Source: Rhodobacteraceae bacterium UBA6213 | GTDB lineage: Bacteria > Pseudomonadota > Alphaproteobacteria > Rhodobacterales > Rhodobacteraceae | Direction of reading: 5' to 3' | Assembly (NCBI GenBank): GCA_002421605.1 | Contig: DISJ01000009.1 | Span: forward strand, 379,719 to 443,718 | DNA: 64,000 nucleotides | In this document: piece after piece, positions 1 to 8,501 of the stretch | Layout of the letters: each line of letters begins with the position of its first letter | How positions within the stretch are numbered: position 1 is the stretch's first letter | Notes under the pieces: generated by a model | Seen by the model: only the letters and a program-made list of their open reading frames with translations | Databases searched by the model: none | Told to the model about the DNA's origin: nothing | Made by a program: the position numbers and the translations under genes

Positions 1-2
1 AG

Positions 3-317
3 ACGCTGCTGAACCCCGCGCCCGACCCCGCGCAGCTTGCGCCAAACGAACGGGTCGAGCGGATTCGCCGCATCCAGATGAACGATCTGGAAAACCTGCC
101 GTTCTTTCTGGTCGCGGGGCTGTTGTTCGTGCTGACCCAACCCTCGCTCTTGACCGCGCGCGTGGTACTTTATGGCTATGTCGTCTCGCGCTTGCTGCAC
201 TTTGCCGCCTATCTCAGCGCGCGCACGCACGACACCCGCGCCACGCTCTGGACGATCGGCTCGCTGCTGCTGATCTACATGACATTGCGCGTGCTGATGG
301 TGGCGCTCGGGGCGTAA
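3..317 (+). CDS. MAPEG-family membrane protein, 3' part only
   Basis: This is the C-terminal part of a gene that begins before the window; the frame is open from base 3. It reads through ERVERIRRIQMNDLENLPFF and then three hydrophobic segments. The ERV...NDLENLPFF pattern is typical of the MAPEG family (microsomal glutathione S-transferase 1-like), which are four-helix membrane proteins that conjugate or reduce lipophilic electrophiles with glutathione. An internal ATG at 78 lies inside the conserved stretch and is unlikely to be the true start. The next gene, on the other strand, is also glutathione-dependent. Family is fairly sure; the substrate is unknown. Confidence 0.75.
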   Translation, partial: TLLNPAPDPAQLAPNERVERIRRIQMNDLENLPFFLVAGLLFVLTQPSLLTARVVLYGYVVSRLLHFAAYLSARTHDTRATLWTIGSLLLIYMTLRVLMVALGA

Positions 318-426
318 AGGGGCGCGGGTGTGGCGGGTGAAAGTCTTTCGATTTACTTAACGCTCCTCGCAAAAGCTAGATTTTACAGGTACTTACATAC
401 CATAACGCGCGTGTTATCCACCCCCT

Positions 427-1554
427 TCAATATACCACCACGCTGCGAATGCTCTCGCCCGCGCGCAGCAAGTCGAACCCCTTGTTGATTTCATCAAGGC
501 TGAGGATGTGGGTAATCATCGGGTCGATTTCGATTTTTCCGTCCATATACCAATCGACGATCTTCGGCACGTCGGTCCGCCCGCGCGCCCCGCCAAAGGC
601 CGTGCCCTTCCAGGTGCGCCCGGTCACCAGCTGGAACGGCCGGGTCTGGATTTCGGCGCCAGAGGGGGCCACGCCGATCACCACCGAAACCCCCCAGCCG
701 CGATGCGTGCATTCCAGCGCCTGCCGCATCACGGTGACGTTTCCGGTGCAATCAAAGGAATAATCTGCGCCCCCGATCTGATCGAACGGAGTCTTGGTCA
801 GCTCGACGATATGGGCCACCACATCGCCCACCTCGCTTGGGTTCACGAAATGGGTCATTCCAAACCGCTCGCCCCAGGCGCGCTTGGCAGGGTTCAGGTC
901 CACCCCGATGATCATGTCGGCACCCGCCAGCCGCAGCCCTTGGATAACATTCAGTCCGATTCCGCCCAGCCCGAACACCACCGCCTTCGCGCCGACCTCG
1001 ACCTTGGCAGTGTTCAGCACGGCCCCGACCCCGGTGGTGACGCCACAGCCGATATAGCAGGCCTTATCGAACGGCGCGTCGTCCCGGATTTTGGCCAGCG
1101 CAATTTCCGGCATTACCGTGTGATTGGCGAAGGTCGAGCAGCCCATGTAATGCAGGATCGGCGTGCCATCGAGCATCGAAAACCGCGTCGTGCCATCTGG
1201 CATCAACCCCTTTCCCTGCGTCGCGCGGATCGCGGTGCATAGGTTGGTTTTGCGAGACAGGCACGAGGGGCACTCGCGGCATTCGGGGGTGTAGAGGGGT
1301 ATCACATGATCGCCCGGCTTCAGGCTGGTGACGCCCGGACCGCATTCCACCACCACGCCAGCGCCCTCATGACCGAGAATAACGGGAAACAACCCTTCCG
1401 GGTCGGCACCCGAGAGGGTGAATTCGTCGGTATGGCAAATGCCGGTCGCCTTGATTTCCACCAGGACCTCGCCGGCGTGCGGGTCTTCGAGGTTTACCTC
1501 CATCACTTGCAGGGGTTGACCGGATGCAAGGGCGACTGCGGCACGGGTTCTCAT
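427..1554 (-). CDS. frmA: S-(hydroxymethyl)glutathione dehydrogenase / class III alcohol dehydrogenase
   Basis: A 375-residue zinc alcohol dehydrogenase of full family length. It oxidises S-hydroxymethylglutathione, formed from formaldehyde and glutathione, to S-formylglutathione in the cytosol, and can also reduce S-nitrosoglutathione. Visible: catalytic zinc ligands Cys40 (TGICHTDE), His62 (GHEGAG) and Cys170; the structural zinc lobe Cys92/95/98/106; and the NAD-binding GLGGIG at about 195-200. A good ribosome site (GAAGGAG) precedes the ATG. It is transcribed away from the lipoprotein at 1628. No S-formylglutathione hydrolase gene is next to it, so the second pathway step must be encoded elsewhere. 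Confidence 0.96.
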   Translation of the reverse strand: MRTRAAVALASGQPLQVMEVNLEDPHAGEVLVEIKATGICHTDEFTLSGADPEGLFPVILGHEGAGVVVECGPGVTSLKPGDHVIPLYTPECRECPSCLSRKTNLCTAIRATQGKGLMPDGTTRFSMLDGTPILHYMGCSTFANHTVMPEIALAKIRDDAPFDKACYIGCGVTTGVGAVLNTAKVEVGAKAVVFGLGGIGLNVIQGLRLAGADMIIGVDLNPAKRAWGERFGMTHFVNPSEVGDVVAHIVELTKTPFDQIGGADYSFDCTGNVTVMRQALECTHRGWGVSVVIGVAPSGAEIQTRPFQLVTGRTWKGTAFGGARGRTDVPKIVDWYMDGKIEIDPMITHILSLDEINKGFDLLRAGESIRSVVVY

Positions 1555-1627
1555 TGGCGGCTCCTTCTTCTATATTTGGCCAAGCCTGGGCGAAAGCTGG
1601 CGGGCGCGCAACATCGAGGTGGATCGA

Positions 1628-2011
1628 ATGGCGAGAATATTGGCTTTTGCATTGGTGCTGGCGCTGGCTGCCTGCGTCGAGGCGCCTCAGGTTCCGCCGC
1701 CGGTCCTGAGCGGAGAGATGGTCACGGTGACCCCGCTGGACGGAGCGCCTGCGTTAGACCCCACCGCATCGGCTATTGCTGCGCCTACGATTGCGGCGCC
1801 GGGGCTTGAATCGCGCGAGCCTGATCTTTGCCACGCCATCGACTATGTGCCCTACCTCGGCAAGCCCGGCGCGCTGATTGATACCTTGGCCCTGACGCAG
1901 CCGTACCGGATCGTGCCGTGGCGCGGGATTGAGCCGCAGGAATATGTAGCTGGGCGGATCGTGTTTCGCCTGGACGCCGCGGGCAATATTTACAACATCG
2001 ACTGCGGTTGA
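1628..2011 (+). CDS. small predicted lipoprotein of unknown function
   Basis: A 127-residue protein starting MARILAFALVLALAACVE, a type II signal peptide with lipobox LAAC, so it should be lipid-anchored in the periplasm. ATG at 1628 is chosen over an in-frame GTG at 1619 because GAGGTGG sits about 7 bases before it. The mature part is acidic and proline-rich at first, then holds a compact C-terminal region with a conserved-looking Cys pair (DLCHAIDY and the final DCG). This resembles small inhibitor-like lipoproteins of alphaproteobacteria, but I cannot assign a function. It is divergent from frmA, with about 70 bases between them for both promoters. Confidence 0.8.
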   Translation: MARILAFALVLALAACVEAPQVPPPVLSGEMVTVTPLDGAPALDPTASAIAAPTIAAPGLESREPDLCHAIDYVPYLGKPGALIDTLALTQPYRIVPWRGIEPQEYVAGRIVFRLDAAGNIYNIDCG

Positions 2012-2023
2012 TCCGGCCGAAAC

Positions 2024-2056
2024 GCAAAGACCCCGCCGTTTCCAGCGAGGTCTTGC
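2024..2056 (+). terminator. weak hairpin after the lipoprotein gene
   Basis: An imperfect inverted repeat with arms AAGACC and GGTCTT lies 15 bases past the lipoprotein stop. The stem is short, the loop is large and there is no clear T-run, so this is only a possible terminator. The rest of 2057-2250 shows nothing I can name. Confidence 0.3.
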
Positions 2057-2250
2057 AGGCGAAAGTCGCCCTGGCGGCGCATACTGGGTGGGGGCTTTTC
2101 TAACACCACCAGGGCTTAGCGATTTCCGCTGAAGCCTTTGTCGCCTGCGATCGGGGCGGTTTCGCGCTGGCAGCGTGAAGGTTTGCGGGTCTTTTTATGG
2201 CATTTTCACGGCGCTTGATCGTGGTGGCCGGGTTGTGCCAGCATAGCGCC

Positions 2251-2595
2251 ATGACGGTGCAACCCCCGATAAATCTGCAAGCCGCGCGCGATTGCGAGCG
2301 CGTGGCTTTCCATCGCACAGAGCTGGGGCCGATCTTGCAGCTTTACGGGCGCATGGTCGCGGCGGGCGAGTGGCGCGATTATGCGATGGCCTTCTTGCCC
2401 GATGTGGCGGTATTTTCGGTGTTTCGGCGTGCCAGCGAAAACCCGCTTTACCGGATAGAAAAGCGCCCGCTGTTACGTGTGCGCCAAGGCCAGTATGTGG
2501 TGATTGGTGCCGAGGGGCAGGTGCTGCGGCGCGGCCATGACCTCGCGCAGGTGTTGCGTGTGCTGGAGCGAAAGCTGATCCGTGCGGTTAATTAG
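2251..2595 (+). CDS. DUF2794 family protein
   Basis: A 114-residue cytosolic protein matching the alphaproteobacterial DUF2794 family: VAFHRTELGPILQLYGRMV, then AGEWRDYAMAF, FSVFRRASENPLYRIEKRP and a final HDLAQVLRVLERK. The family has no established function. ATG at 2251 gives the usual family length; an upstream in-frame ATG at 2197 would add 18 residues that do not look conserved. The gene converges on the NlpC/P60 gene so tightly that the two stop codons overlap (2592-2595), leaving no room for a separate terminator. Confidence 0.85.
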   Translation: MTVQPPINLQAARDCERVAFHRTELGPILQLYGRMVAAGEWRDYAMAFLPDVAVFSVFRRASENPLYRIEKRPLLRVRQGQYVVIGAEGQVLRRGHDLAQVLRVLERKLIRAVN

Positions 2596-3419
2596 AGCCG
2601 TTTGAGGCACTGTAGCGGCGCATCTGACGCGGCGATGCGCGCAAGGGCCGCCTCAACTCCCTCGTAGGCAACGCTCATGGTGGCACCGTTGGCGTGAATT
2701 ATCTCGCTGTCTGAAACCGCCATAGCTACATGGCCGGGCCAGAAGAAAAGATCGCCACGCCGCGGTGCGGCCGCTTCGGGCAAAGTGGCGCCGAGCGCAT
2801 CGCATTGCTGGTCGCTGTCGGCGGGGCAGGCGATGCCGCACGCACTTAGCGATACTTGCACAAGACCCGAGCAGTCGATGCCCGCGTGCGAATTGCCACC
2901 CCAGAGGTAGGGCGTGCCGAGCAGGCTTTCGGCCACCGCCACCGGGTCGGTTGCCCAATCGCCGAGCGCGCGCAGGTGCATGCGGGGGATGAAGGCGCCG
3001 TCGGCGGTTTGCAGGAACTTGCCCTGTTCGCCCACCACCCGCACCCGCGCGCCAATGCTCAGCGCCGCCGTTTCGCGGGTTTTCACTTGCGGTTCGGGGT
3101 AAAGGTGGCTTGCCGGGGCCGAAACCCAGTGCGTGGCATCTTGCGGCGCGGCCAAGGCGGATTCCGCCACCCAGCCGCAAAAGCCATCGAGTGCCGAAAT
3201 CACGAAGGCCGCGCCGTCGCGCCGATCAAGCACGGTTAGCGCAGCCCCCAGCAGCAACTGCCGCTCGCGCCGCCCGAAAGGTGTGGCGCAAAGGTCGGCC
3301 AGCGGCACACCAAGGCGCGCGGGGCTGCCTTCGCTAAAGCTTTCAGCCTCGATCTGCCCGCGCAGCGACACATGGGCAACGCGGCCCGAGTAGGGATGTG
3401 TGCGCCGATCAGCTTTCAT
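2592..3419 (-). CDS. NlpC/P60 family peptidase with SH3-like N-terminus
   Basis: A 275-residue predicted cell-wall or peptide endopeptidase. The N-terminal half resembles bacterial SH3 domains. The C-terminal NlpC/P60 domain shows the triad: Cys183 (DCSGLV), His230 (GHVAM) and His242 (IHANG), with the family's TPYLWGG motif just before the cysteine. No signal peptide is visible, so it may act on muropeptides in the cytosol. Its ATG overlaps the stop of the M17 aminopeptidase upstream by four bases (ATGA), so the two are translationally coupled. The pair could release amino acids from recycled wall peptides, which is inference. Confidence 0.88.
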   Translation of the reverse strand: MKADRRTHPYSGRVAHVSLRGQIEAESFSEGSPARLGVPLADLCATPFGRRERQLLLGAALTVLDRRDGAAFVISALDGFCGWVAESALAAPQDATHWVSAPASHLYPEPQVKTRETAALSIGARVRVVGEQGKFLQTADGAFIPRMHLRALGDWATDPVAVAESLLGTPYLWGGNSHAGIDCSGLVQVSLSACGIACPADSDQQCDALGATLPEAAAPRRGDLFFWPGHVAMAVSDSEIIHANGATMSVAYEGVEAALARIAASDAPLQCLKRL

Positions 3420-4801
3420 AGCCCAAGCACCTCGGGCAACGCGGCCAGAATGGCGCGCGCGCCTTGCCCCACGGCGCCTTTTGGGCGGGCGGGGGCGGCG
3501 GTGGGCTGCCAGCCGTAGATATCGAAATGCGCGAAACGGGGCGTTTCGGTAACGAAGCGGCGCAGGAACAGTGCAGCCGTCACAGACCCGGCCATGCCGC
3601 CAGAGGGTGCGTTGTCGAGGTCGGCAATGCCGGGCTCGATCAGGCTTTCATAAGGTGCCCAGAAGGGCATCCGCCAAAGCGGGTCGGCCACCCGTGCAGA
3701 GGCTGTAGCAAGGGCGGCGGCAAGGGGTTCATCGTCGGTATAGTAGGGCGGCAGGTCTGCCCCCAACGCCACCCGCGCCGCACCCGTCAGCGTGGCCATG
3801 CAAAGCAGCAGATCGGGTGCCTCTTCGTCTGCGAGCGCCAGTGCATCGGCCAGCACCAAGCGCCCTTCGGCATCGGTGTTGTTGACCTCGACCGTCAGCC
3901 CCTTGCGGCTGGTCAGAATATCTTGTGGGCGGAAGGCATTGCCGGAAACGGCGTTTTCCACGGCGGGCACCAGCACGCGCAGGCGCAGCGGCAGACCCAG
4001 CGCCATGATCATTTCGGCCAGCCCCATCACGGTTGCCGCGCCGCCCATGTCTTTTTTCATCAGCCCCATGCTGGCAGCGGGCTTCAGGCTTAGCCCTCCA
4101 GTATCGAAACACACGCCCTTGCCGACCAGCGTCAGCCGCGGCCCGGTGGTGCCCCAGTGCAGATCAAGCAGGCGCGGTGCGCGTGGGCTGGCACGGCCCA
4201 CCGCGTGAATCATCGGGAAACCTTCGCCCAGCAACGCCTCGCCCGACACCACGCGGGTTTTGGCGCCGTGGCGCGTGGCGAGTGCGCTAAAGGCCGCCTC
4301 GAGCTCATCCGGCCCCATGTCAGAGGCGGGGGTGTTGATCAGATCGCGAGTCAGCGCCTCACCCGCGGCAATTGCTTCGATCCGGGCGGCATCGACGCCC
4401 GCGGGGCATTTCAGCGTGGCTTTGGGCGAGGCGGCCGCCTTGTAGCGCCCGAATCGGTAGGCCGCGAGCAGGAATGCCAGCGCCGCCTCATCGGCCTCGG
4501 CGGGGTTAAGCGCGCCTTCGAGGTGCCAGACACCCGCAGGCAGCAGATCGACGGCCTTGGCAAGGTGAAAGCGCCCGCGCGCGCGTTGCGCCGGGCTGCC
4601 AAAGCCGAACAGCGCACCCGCCGGGGTGCCCCCCGCACCCGGCAACACACAGCACTGGCCAAGCGCCGCGGCAAAGCCCTGCGCCTCGGCCCAAGCGCGG
4701 GCGGGTGCCGACAATTGGGCCAGCACTTCGGCCAGTGCGGATTCGGGCACGAGGATAAGGGGCAGCGACGGGCTGGCGGAGTCTGCAAAGCGTAGCGTCA
4801 T
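3416..4801 (-). CDS. M17 leucyl aminopeptidase family protein
   Basis: A 461-residue cytosolic metallo-aminopeptidase of family M17. The two-metal site is visible: Lys228 and Asp233 (GKGVCFDTGG), Lys240, Asp251 and the signature NTDAEGR at 308-314. Start ATG at 4801 (MTLRFADS) is chosen because an AGGA lies about 8 bases before it and the residues further upstream look non-coding. It is first in a two-gene unit with the NlpC/P60 gene. Many alphaproteobacteria carry this second, PepA-like enzyme in the same pairing. The N-terminal domain is less conserved, as usual for the family. Confidence 0.92.
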   Translation of the reverse strand: MTLRFADSASPSLPLILVPESALAEVLAQLSAPARAWAEAQGFAAALGQCCVLPGAGGTPAGALFGFGSPAQRARGRFHLAKAVDLLPAGVWHLEGALNPAEADEAALAFLLAAYRFGRYKAAASPKATLKCPAGVDAARIEAIAAGEALTRDLINTPASDMGPDELEAAFSALATRHGAKTRVVSGEALLGEGFPMIHAVGRASPRAPRLLDLHWGTTGPRLTLVGKGVCFDTGGLSLKPAASMGLMKKDMGGAATVMGLAEMIMALGLPLRLRVLVPAVENAVSGNAFRPQDILTSRKGLTVEVNNTDAEGRLVLADALALADEEAPDLLLCMATLTGAARVALGADLPPYYTDDEPLAAALATASARVADPLWRMPFWAPYESLIEPGIADLDNAPSGGMAGSVTAALFLRRFVTETPRFAHFDIYGWQPTAAPARPKGAVGQGARAILAALPEVLGL

Positions 4802-4869
4802 TTGGGCATTCCTGTTGCGTGACGCCGCCAACCTACCGCGCTGCGCTTGGCCTGCAAGGGGCATTGCGC

Positions 4870-5250
4870 CTAAAGGCTCATGTCTTGCAGATCCCAGACT
4901 GCGGTCAGCGAACGGTCGCCAATGCGCACCAGACGCGCCTGCGTTGCGGCCAGTGCTACGGCGTCTGCGGCCAGTGCCGTACGCGCCACGTCATCTGCCA
5001 CGCGCGCCAGCGTGACCATGCCGATTTGCGCGGCCAACTGCGCTAACCTGCCTGCGGTTTCGACCAGCTCGCCCCGATTGTCTGCCTGCGCGGACTGTTG
5101 CAACGCGGCAAGCTGCAAGGCCAGCTCTTCGATCGAGTGGCACATGACCGCCTCGGCTTTGGCTGCGCCCAGTTCAGAATAAAGGGTTACGACCCTGTCT
5201 GGGTCGAGTCTGACGCCTTCTTGATGGTGCAAAACGGATATGTCCGCCAC
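4870..5250 (-). CDS. conserved helical protein of unknown function
   Basis: A 126-residue protein, almost all predicted alpha-helix, with no signal peptide or membrane segment. GTG at 5250 is chosen because GGAGGG lies 7 bases before it (VADISVLHHQEGVRLDPDRV). A His in CHSIEELALQL and the four-helix feel recall a histidine-phosphotransfer fold, but the HPt consensus around the phosphorylated His is absent, so I do not assign that role. It is transcribed away from the carbonic anhydrase gene and lies about 70 bases upstream of the M17 gene on the same strand, so co-transcription is possible. Confidence 0.65.
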   Translation of the reverse strand: MADISVLHHQEGVRLDPDRVVTLYSELGAAKAEAVMCHSIEELALQLAALQQSAQADNRGELVETAGRLAQLAAQIGMVTLARVADDVARTALAADAVALAATQARLVRIGDRSLTAVWDLQDMSL

Positions 5251-5394
5251 CCTGCATCCCTCCGATAGAGGCCCCCATGCCCGAGGCGACCCTGCGCCGC
5301 AGAAGGTCAAGAAAAGGTTGAGGGGCGGCAGAAAATCCGCTCGAATTGCAGGGGCGGCCAGACTAAGGATCACATAGCAAGAAGGAGACCGCTA

Positions 5395-6048
5395 ATGCAG
5401 ACCCATGTGCGACCGCTGCCTTCCTATCTGGTACAACGTTTTCAAGGATGGCGCGCTACCACTTTCGCCGAAAACCACATCTGGTATCGCCGCCTTGCCC
5501 AAGATGGGCAGCGCCCGCGCGCCATGGTGATTTCGTGCTGCGACAGCCGCGTGCACGTCACCTCGATTTTCGGTGCCGATCAGGGTGAGTTCTTCATTCA
5601 TCGCAACATCGCCAATCTGGTGCCGCCCTATAACCCCGATGGCGATTACCACGGCACTTCGGCTGCGGTGGAATACGCGGTCAATACGCTCAAGGTCGCG
5701 CATCTGATCGTGCTTGGCCATTCGCAATGCGGTGGCGTGCAGGGTTGCCATGCGATGTGCACCGGGCAAGCACCTGAACTGGAACGCGAATCGTCGTTCG
5801 TGGGCAAGTGGTTGGATATTCTGCGCCCCGGTTACGATCGGATAGCCGAGATGGAGGATGTTGCAGAGCGGATTACCGCGCTGGAGCGCGAGTCGGTAGT
5901 CATCAGCCTTGAGAATCTGATGACATTTCCTTTCGTGCAAGCCGCGCTGGACGGCGATCGAATGACTTTGCACGGGCTTTGGACCGACATCGGTGAAGGG
6001 CAGCTGCTGCAATACGATACGGCTACCAGTGGGTTTGTGCCGGTGTAA
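5395..6048 (+). CDS. beta-class carbonic anhydrase
   Basis: A 217-residue enzyme that interconverts CO2 and bicarbonate in the cytosol. Zinc ligands are visible: Cys48 with the catalytic Asp50 (SCCDSRV), and His109 with Cys112 (GHSQCGG). A strong ribosome site (AAGGAG) precedes the ATG. No transporter sits next to it, so a housekeeping bicarbonate supply is more likely than a CO2-concentrating role. It is followed 47 bases later by a small ribbon-helix-helix gene on the same strand. Confidence 0.95.
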   Translation: MQTHVRPLPSYLVQRFQGWRATTFAENHIWYRRLAQDGQRPRAMVISCCDSRVHVTSIFGADQGEFFIHRNIANLVPPYNPDGDYHGTSAAVEYAVNTLKVAHLIVLGHSQCGGVQGCHAMCTGQAPELERESSFVGKWLDILRPGYDRIAEMEDVAERITALERESVVISLENLMTFPFVQAALDGDRMTLHGLWTDIGEGQLLQYDTATSGFVPV

Positions 6049-6095
6049 GGGGCGCCGTTAACTGCGGTTTAAGGGCGGGCTGCGAAGCTTTGGCG

Positions 6096-6530
6096 ATGAG
6101 CCAGCACCGCCTTGTATCCCTACGTCTGCCCGACAATCTGATCGACGCGCTCAGCCGCGCCGCGCGGGTGCAAGAGAAAAGTCCCGCCGAAATTGTGCGC
6201 GCACTGCTTGAGGCGGCATTGGCAGGTGCGGACCCTGAGTCGCTGCGAACTTTGGGTGGCAGTTATGCGCAGGTGCATACGGCGCTGATTGTGGCACGCG
6301 GCTGGCTTGATTTGCAAACCCGGCTACGCAAAGCGGGTTTTGTGCTGCGCCTTTCGGATGCGGGAACGCTGACGCTCAACTCTTGGCCCACAGACCGGGC
6401 ACTGATGCCGATCGAGCTGTTGGGTTCCAACCTGCCTGCGCTTTGCATTCGCTTTCGAGCGCCATTTCCCGGCGCGGTGCCGATGCGCGAACGGGCGCTG
6501 CCGGTGCGGCGCGAGGGCAAGGTTGCGTGA
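6096..6530 (+). CDS. ribbon-helix-helix domain protein
   Basis: A 144-residue protein. The first 50 residues (SLRLPDNLIDALSRAARVQE, then KSPAEIVRALLEAAL) look like a CopG/Arc-type ribbon-helix-helix DNA-binding domain. The C-terminal 90 residues match no domain I recognise. ATG at 6096 is used instead of an in-frame TTG at 6090. No toxin gene follows, so this is not an obvious antitoxin. It may be co-transcribed with the carbonic anhydrase. Regulator status is inference from the fold. Confidence 0.7.
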   Translation: MSQHRLVSLRLPDNLIDALSRAARVQEKSPAEIVRALLEAALAGADPESLRTLGGSYAQVHTALIVARGWLDLQTRLRKAGFVLRLSDAGTLTLNSWPTDRALMPIELLGSNLPALCIRFRAPFPGAVPMRERALPVRREGKVA

Positions 6531-6606
6531 ACAACAGGCGTTGCGGCACACGCGCGAAAACGGCTGGCACTCGCGGCGTGTCGCCCAATCGCGTGCCCGA
6601 CACGGT

Positions 6607-6633
6607 AAGGGCAGATGCCTTGCATCCGCCCTT
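6607..6633. terminator. bidirectional hairpin between convergent genes
   Basis: Arms AAGGGC-A-GATGC and GCATC-C-GCCCTT pair around a 3-base CTT loop, with one A/C mismatch. It sits between the convergent stops at 6530 and 6663. The AAGG/CCTT ends give short A and T tracts on either strand, so it could end transcription in both directions. Confidence 0.6.
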
Positions 6634-6662
6634 GCCAAAGACCACACCGGGCGCGCCCCGGC

Positions 6663-8306
6663 CTAGCGCAAGATCTGATCTATCGGCCAGCTCAGCGTGG
6701 TTTCGATCCGGATCGTCTGGGTTTTGCCCGGTGCCAATGTCGATTGCCAGGCCAGCACGCCGCGTTTGCCATCAACGTCGGCTTCGGTCGCGGCGGGGGT
6801 GGCCTTGTAGGTGATCGCCAGATCTTCCTGTTCTGAATAGGGCACACGGTCGAGTACGCGCAGCGCCCAGACTTCGCCAGTCAGGTTTTCGACCGTCAGC
6901 ACCGCCGTTTCGTTCTGTTGGTTGGTTTTGGAGATCACACCGCGGTCGCCCTCGGTTTTCGCAGGCACGGTGCGGGTTAGCACCAACCCGTCAATCGGCC
7001 CAAAACCCATGCGAAGGTCTGCCCCTGCGGCGGTCAACGGCAGGCCCGCCAGTCCGACCATCGCGCCGTCTAGAAACAGCGTCGCCTCGCCCGGCAGCAG
7101 CACCTGGCCGCTATCGTTGACAGCCTTGGAAACGAGGAAGGCGGTTTCATCCATCGAGGGCACCGCCTCGGCCAAGACCTCGGGCACCAAGGTCAATGTA
7201 TCGAGCTTGAGGCGTAGCGATTCGACCCCGTCGCGGATGTCGACCGGCGCGCCGTAATGGTAGGTAACCGTGGCCCCCATCATCTCCATCGCGGCGGATT
7301 CGACCACCATCGGCGCGACCAAGCCCATCATGGTATCTGCCATCGATTTGCTTTCGAACCGGGGTGCCGCTTCCATTTGCAATTCCGGCTCGAACGGGCC
7401 GATTTGGCGCAGCCACGGGTAGACTATCGAAGGCTCAGACTGGTCCGAAGGCCGCGCGGTCGATAGCAGCAGATCGACCCCGCGCCAATCTTCGCCCGAG
7501 TATTGCGAAACCAGCACGCCACGCTCTAGCGAAAGCGAGGGCTTGGCGGCACCGACGCGGGTCAGCCGCACATCGTAAACCGGTTGCCAGCTTGCATCGC
7601 TGGTGAAGGTGGTAATCTCGACCGTGCCCTTGCCATCGGCACCCACCTCGACTGCGGCGATCAGTGTGGCGTGGTCTTCAATGTCGGGGTTCCTCAGCGC
7701 CGCCAGCGCCTGACGCGCCTTGTCGAGTGCCACGATATCCGGCTTGGCCGTGCGTTCGGCGGCCTTGGCTTCTGCCTCGGCGGAAAAGGCCGCGCGCGAG
7801 GCGGCAAGCCCCTCTTCAGCGACCATCTGCGAGAGCGCGCGCAGATCTTCGGCGCTGGCGCTATCGCCCTGCTTGAGTGCGGCCAAAAAGGCAACTTGGC
7901 GGTTTGCGGCATCCACCTCTAGTCGGATGGCCGCTATGGCGGCGCTATGGTCGGCGACCACGTCTTCCAGGCGCGCGACTTCGGCCTCGGCGGCGGCAAT
8001 CGCGGGGTCGGGGGCGGTTTCGGCCACCGGCAGGCGGTCGGTCTGCAGGTTCACCGCGCCCACGCTTACCCCTTGCCCGGCAACGCGCAGGCTGCCGGCG
8101 TCGGTGTAATAGGGCAGGTCTGGCACGATCAACTGATGCACACCGGCCGGGGCCGTAACCTCAACCACGCGAACAACACTTGCGCCCCAAGGGTAAAGTG
8201 TCACCTGCGCCACCTTCGAGGCGGCGGTAAGCGTGTCAGCCAAAAGTGCCGTGGGGGCGGTGGTGCCAAGGATCAGGGCGAGAGGAAGCAGTTTCAGGCG
8301 GCGCAT
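6663..8306 (-). CDS. DUF4139 (mucoidy-inhibitor-A-like) secreted protein
   Basis: A 547-residue protein with a Sec signal peptide (MRRLKLLPLALILGTTAPTALLA). An N-terminal DUF4140-like segment follows (VTLYPWGASVVR), then a long Ala/Glu-rich coiled-coil at about 100-205, then a DUF4139 beta domain (TFTSDASWQPVYDVRL, and NETAVLTVENLTGEVWALRV). This is the architecture of the MuiA family, whose biochemical function is unsettled; periplasmic location is likely. A His/Met-rich stretch near 330-350 (MADTMMGLVAPMVVESAAMEMM) is unusual and could bind metal. The gene appears monocistronic. Confidence 0.85.
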   Translation of the reverse strand: MRRLKLLPLALILGTTAPTALLADTLTAASKVAQVTLYPWGASVVRVVEVTAPAGVHQLIVPDLPYYTDAGSLRVAGQGVSVGAVNLQTDRLPVAETAPDPAIAAAEAEVARLEDVVADHSAAIAAIRLEVDAANRQVAFLAALKQGDSASAEDLRALSQMVAEEGLAASRAAFSAEAEAKAAERTAKPDIVALDKARQALAALRNPDIEDHATLIAAVEVGADGKGTVEITTFTSDASWQPVYDVRLTRVGAAKPSLSLERGVLVSQYSGEDWRGVDLLLSTARPSDQSEPSIVYPWLRQIGPFEPELQMEAAPRFESKSMADTMMGLVAPMVVESAAMEMMGATVTYHYGAPVDIRDGVESLRLKLDTLTLVPEVLAEAVPSMDETAFLVSKAVNDSGQVLLPGEATLFLDGAMVGLAGLPLTAAGADLRMGFGPIDGLVLTRTVPAKTEGDRGVISKTNQQNETAVLTVENLTGEVWALRVLDRVPYSEQEDLAITYKATPAATEADVDGKRGVLAWQSTLAPGKTQTIRIETTLSWPIDQILR

Positions 8307-8443
8307 GGTGCTCTCCTGTGGGGTAATGTGGACAAAATGTGGGTAAAGTGTCGTCCTGCCAGCGCAAATTCACAAGCCCTCTCGCGCTCTGCGCTAGGGT
8401 TTTGCGCCCTCGCGGCGGCGAAGAACAGCCGAGGCTGAAACGC

Positions 8444-8471
8444 AATGTCCCGCCACAAAGGGCGGGACATT
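8444..8471 (-). terminator. terminator of asd
   Basis: A perfect 11-bp stem (AATGTCCCGCC / GGCGGGACATT) closes a 6-base loop, 30 bases past the asd stop codon. Read on the minus strand it is followed by only a weak T-tract. Confidence 0.75.
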
Positions 8472-8501
8472 GGATTCGCAATTAGCCGCTTTGGGCCGGG
8501 C

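Noticed and set aside
402..417. ATAACGCGCGTGTTAT, a near-palindrome at the 3' end of frmA
   Set aside because: Two mismatches, a weak stem and no regulatory position relative to either gene start.
2100..2318. A 72-codon minus-strand frame before and across the DUF2794 start
   Set aside because: It is antisense to a conserved start region and Arg/Lys/Cys-rich in the manner of chance frames.
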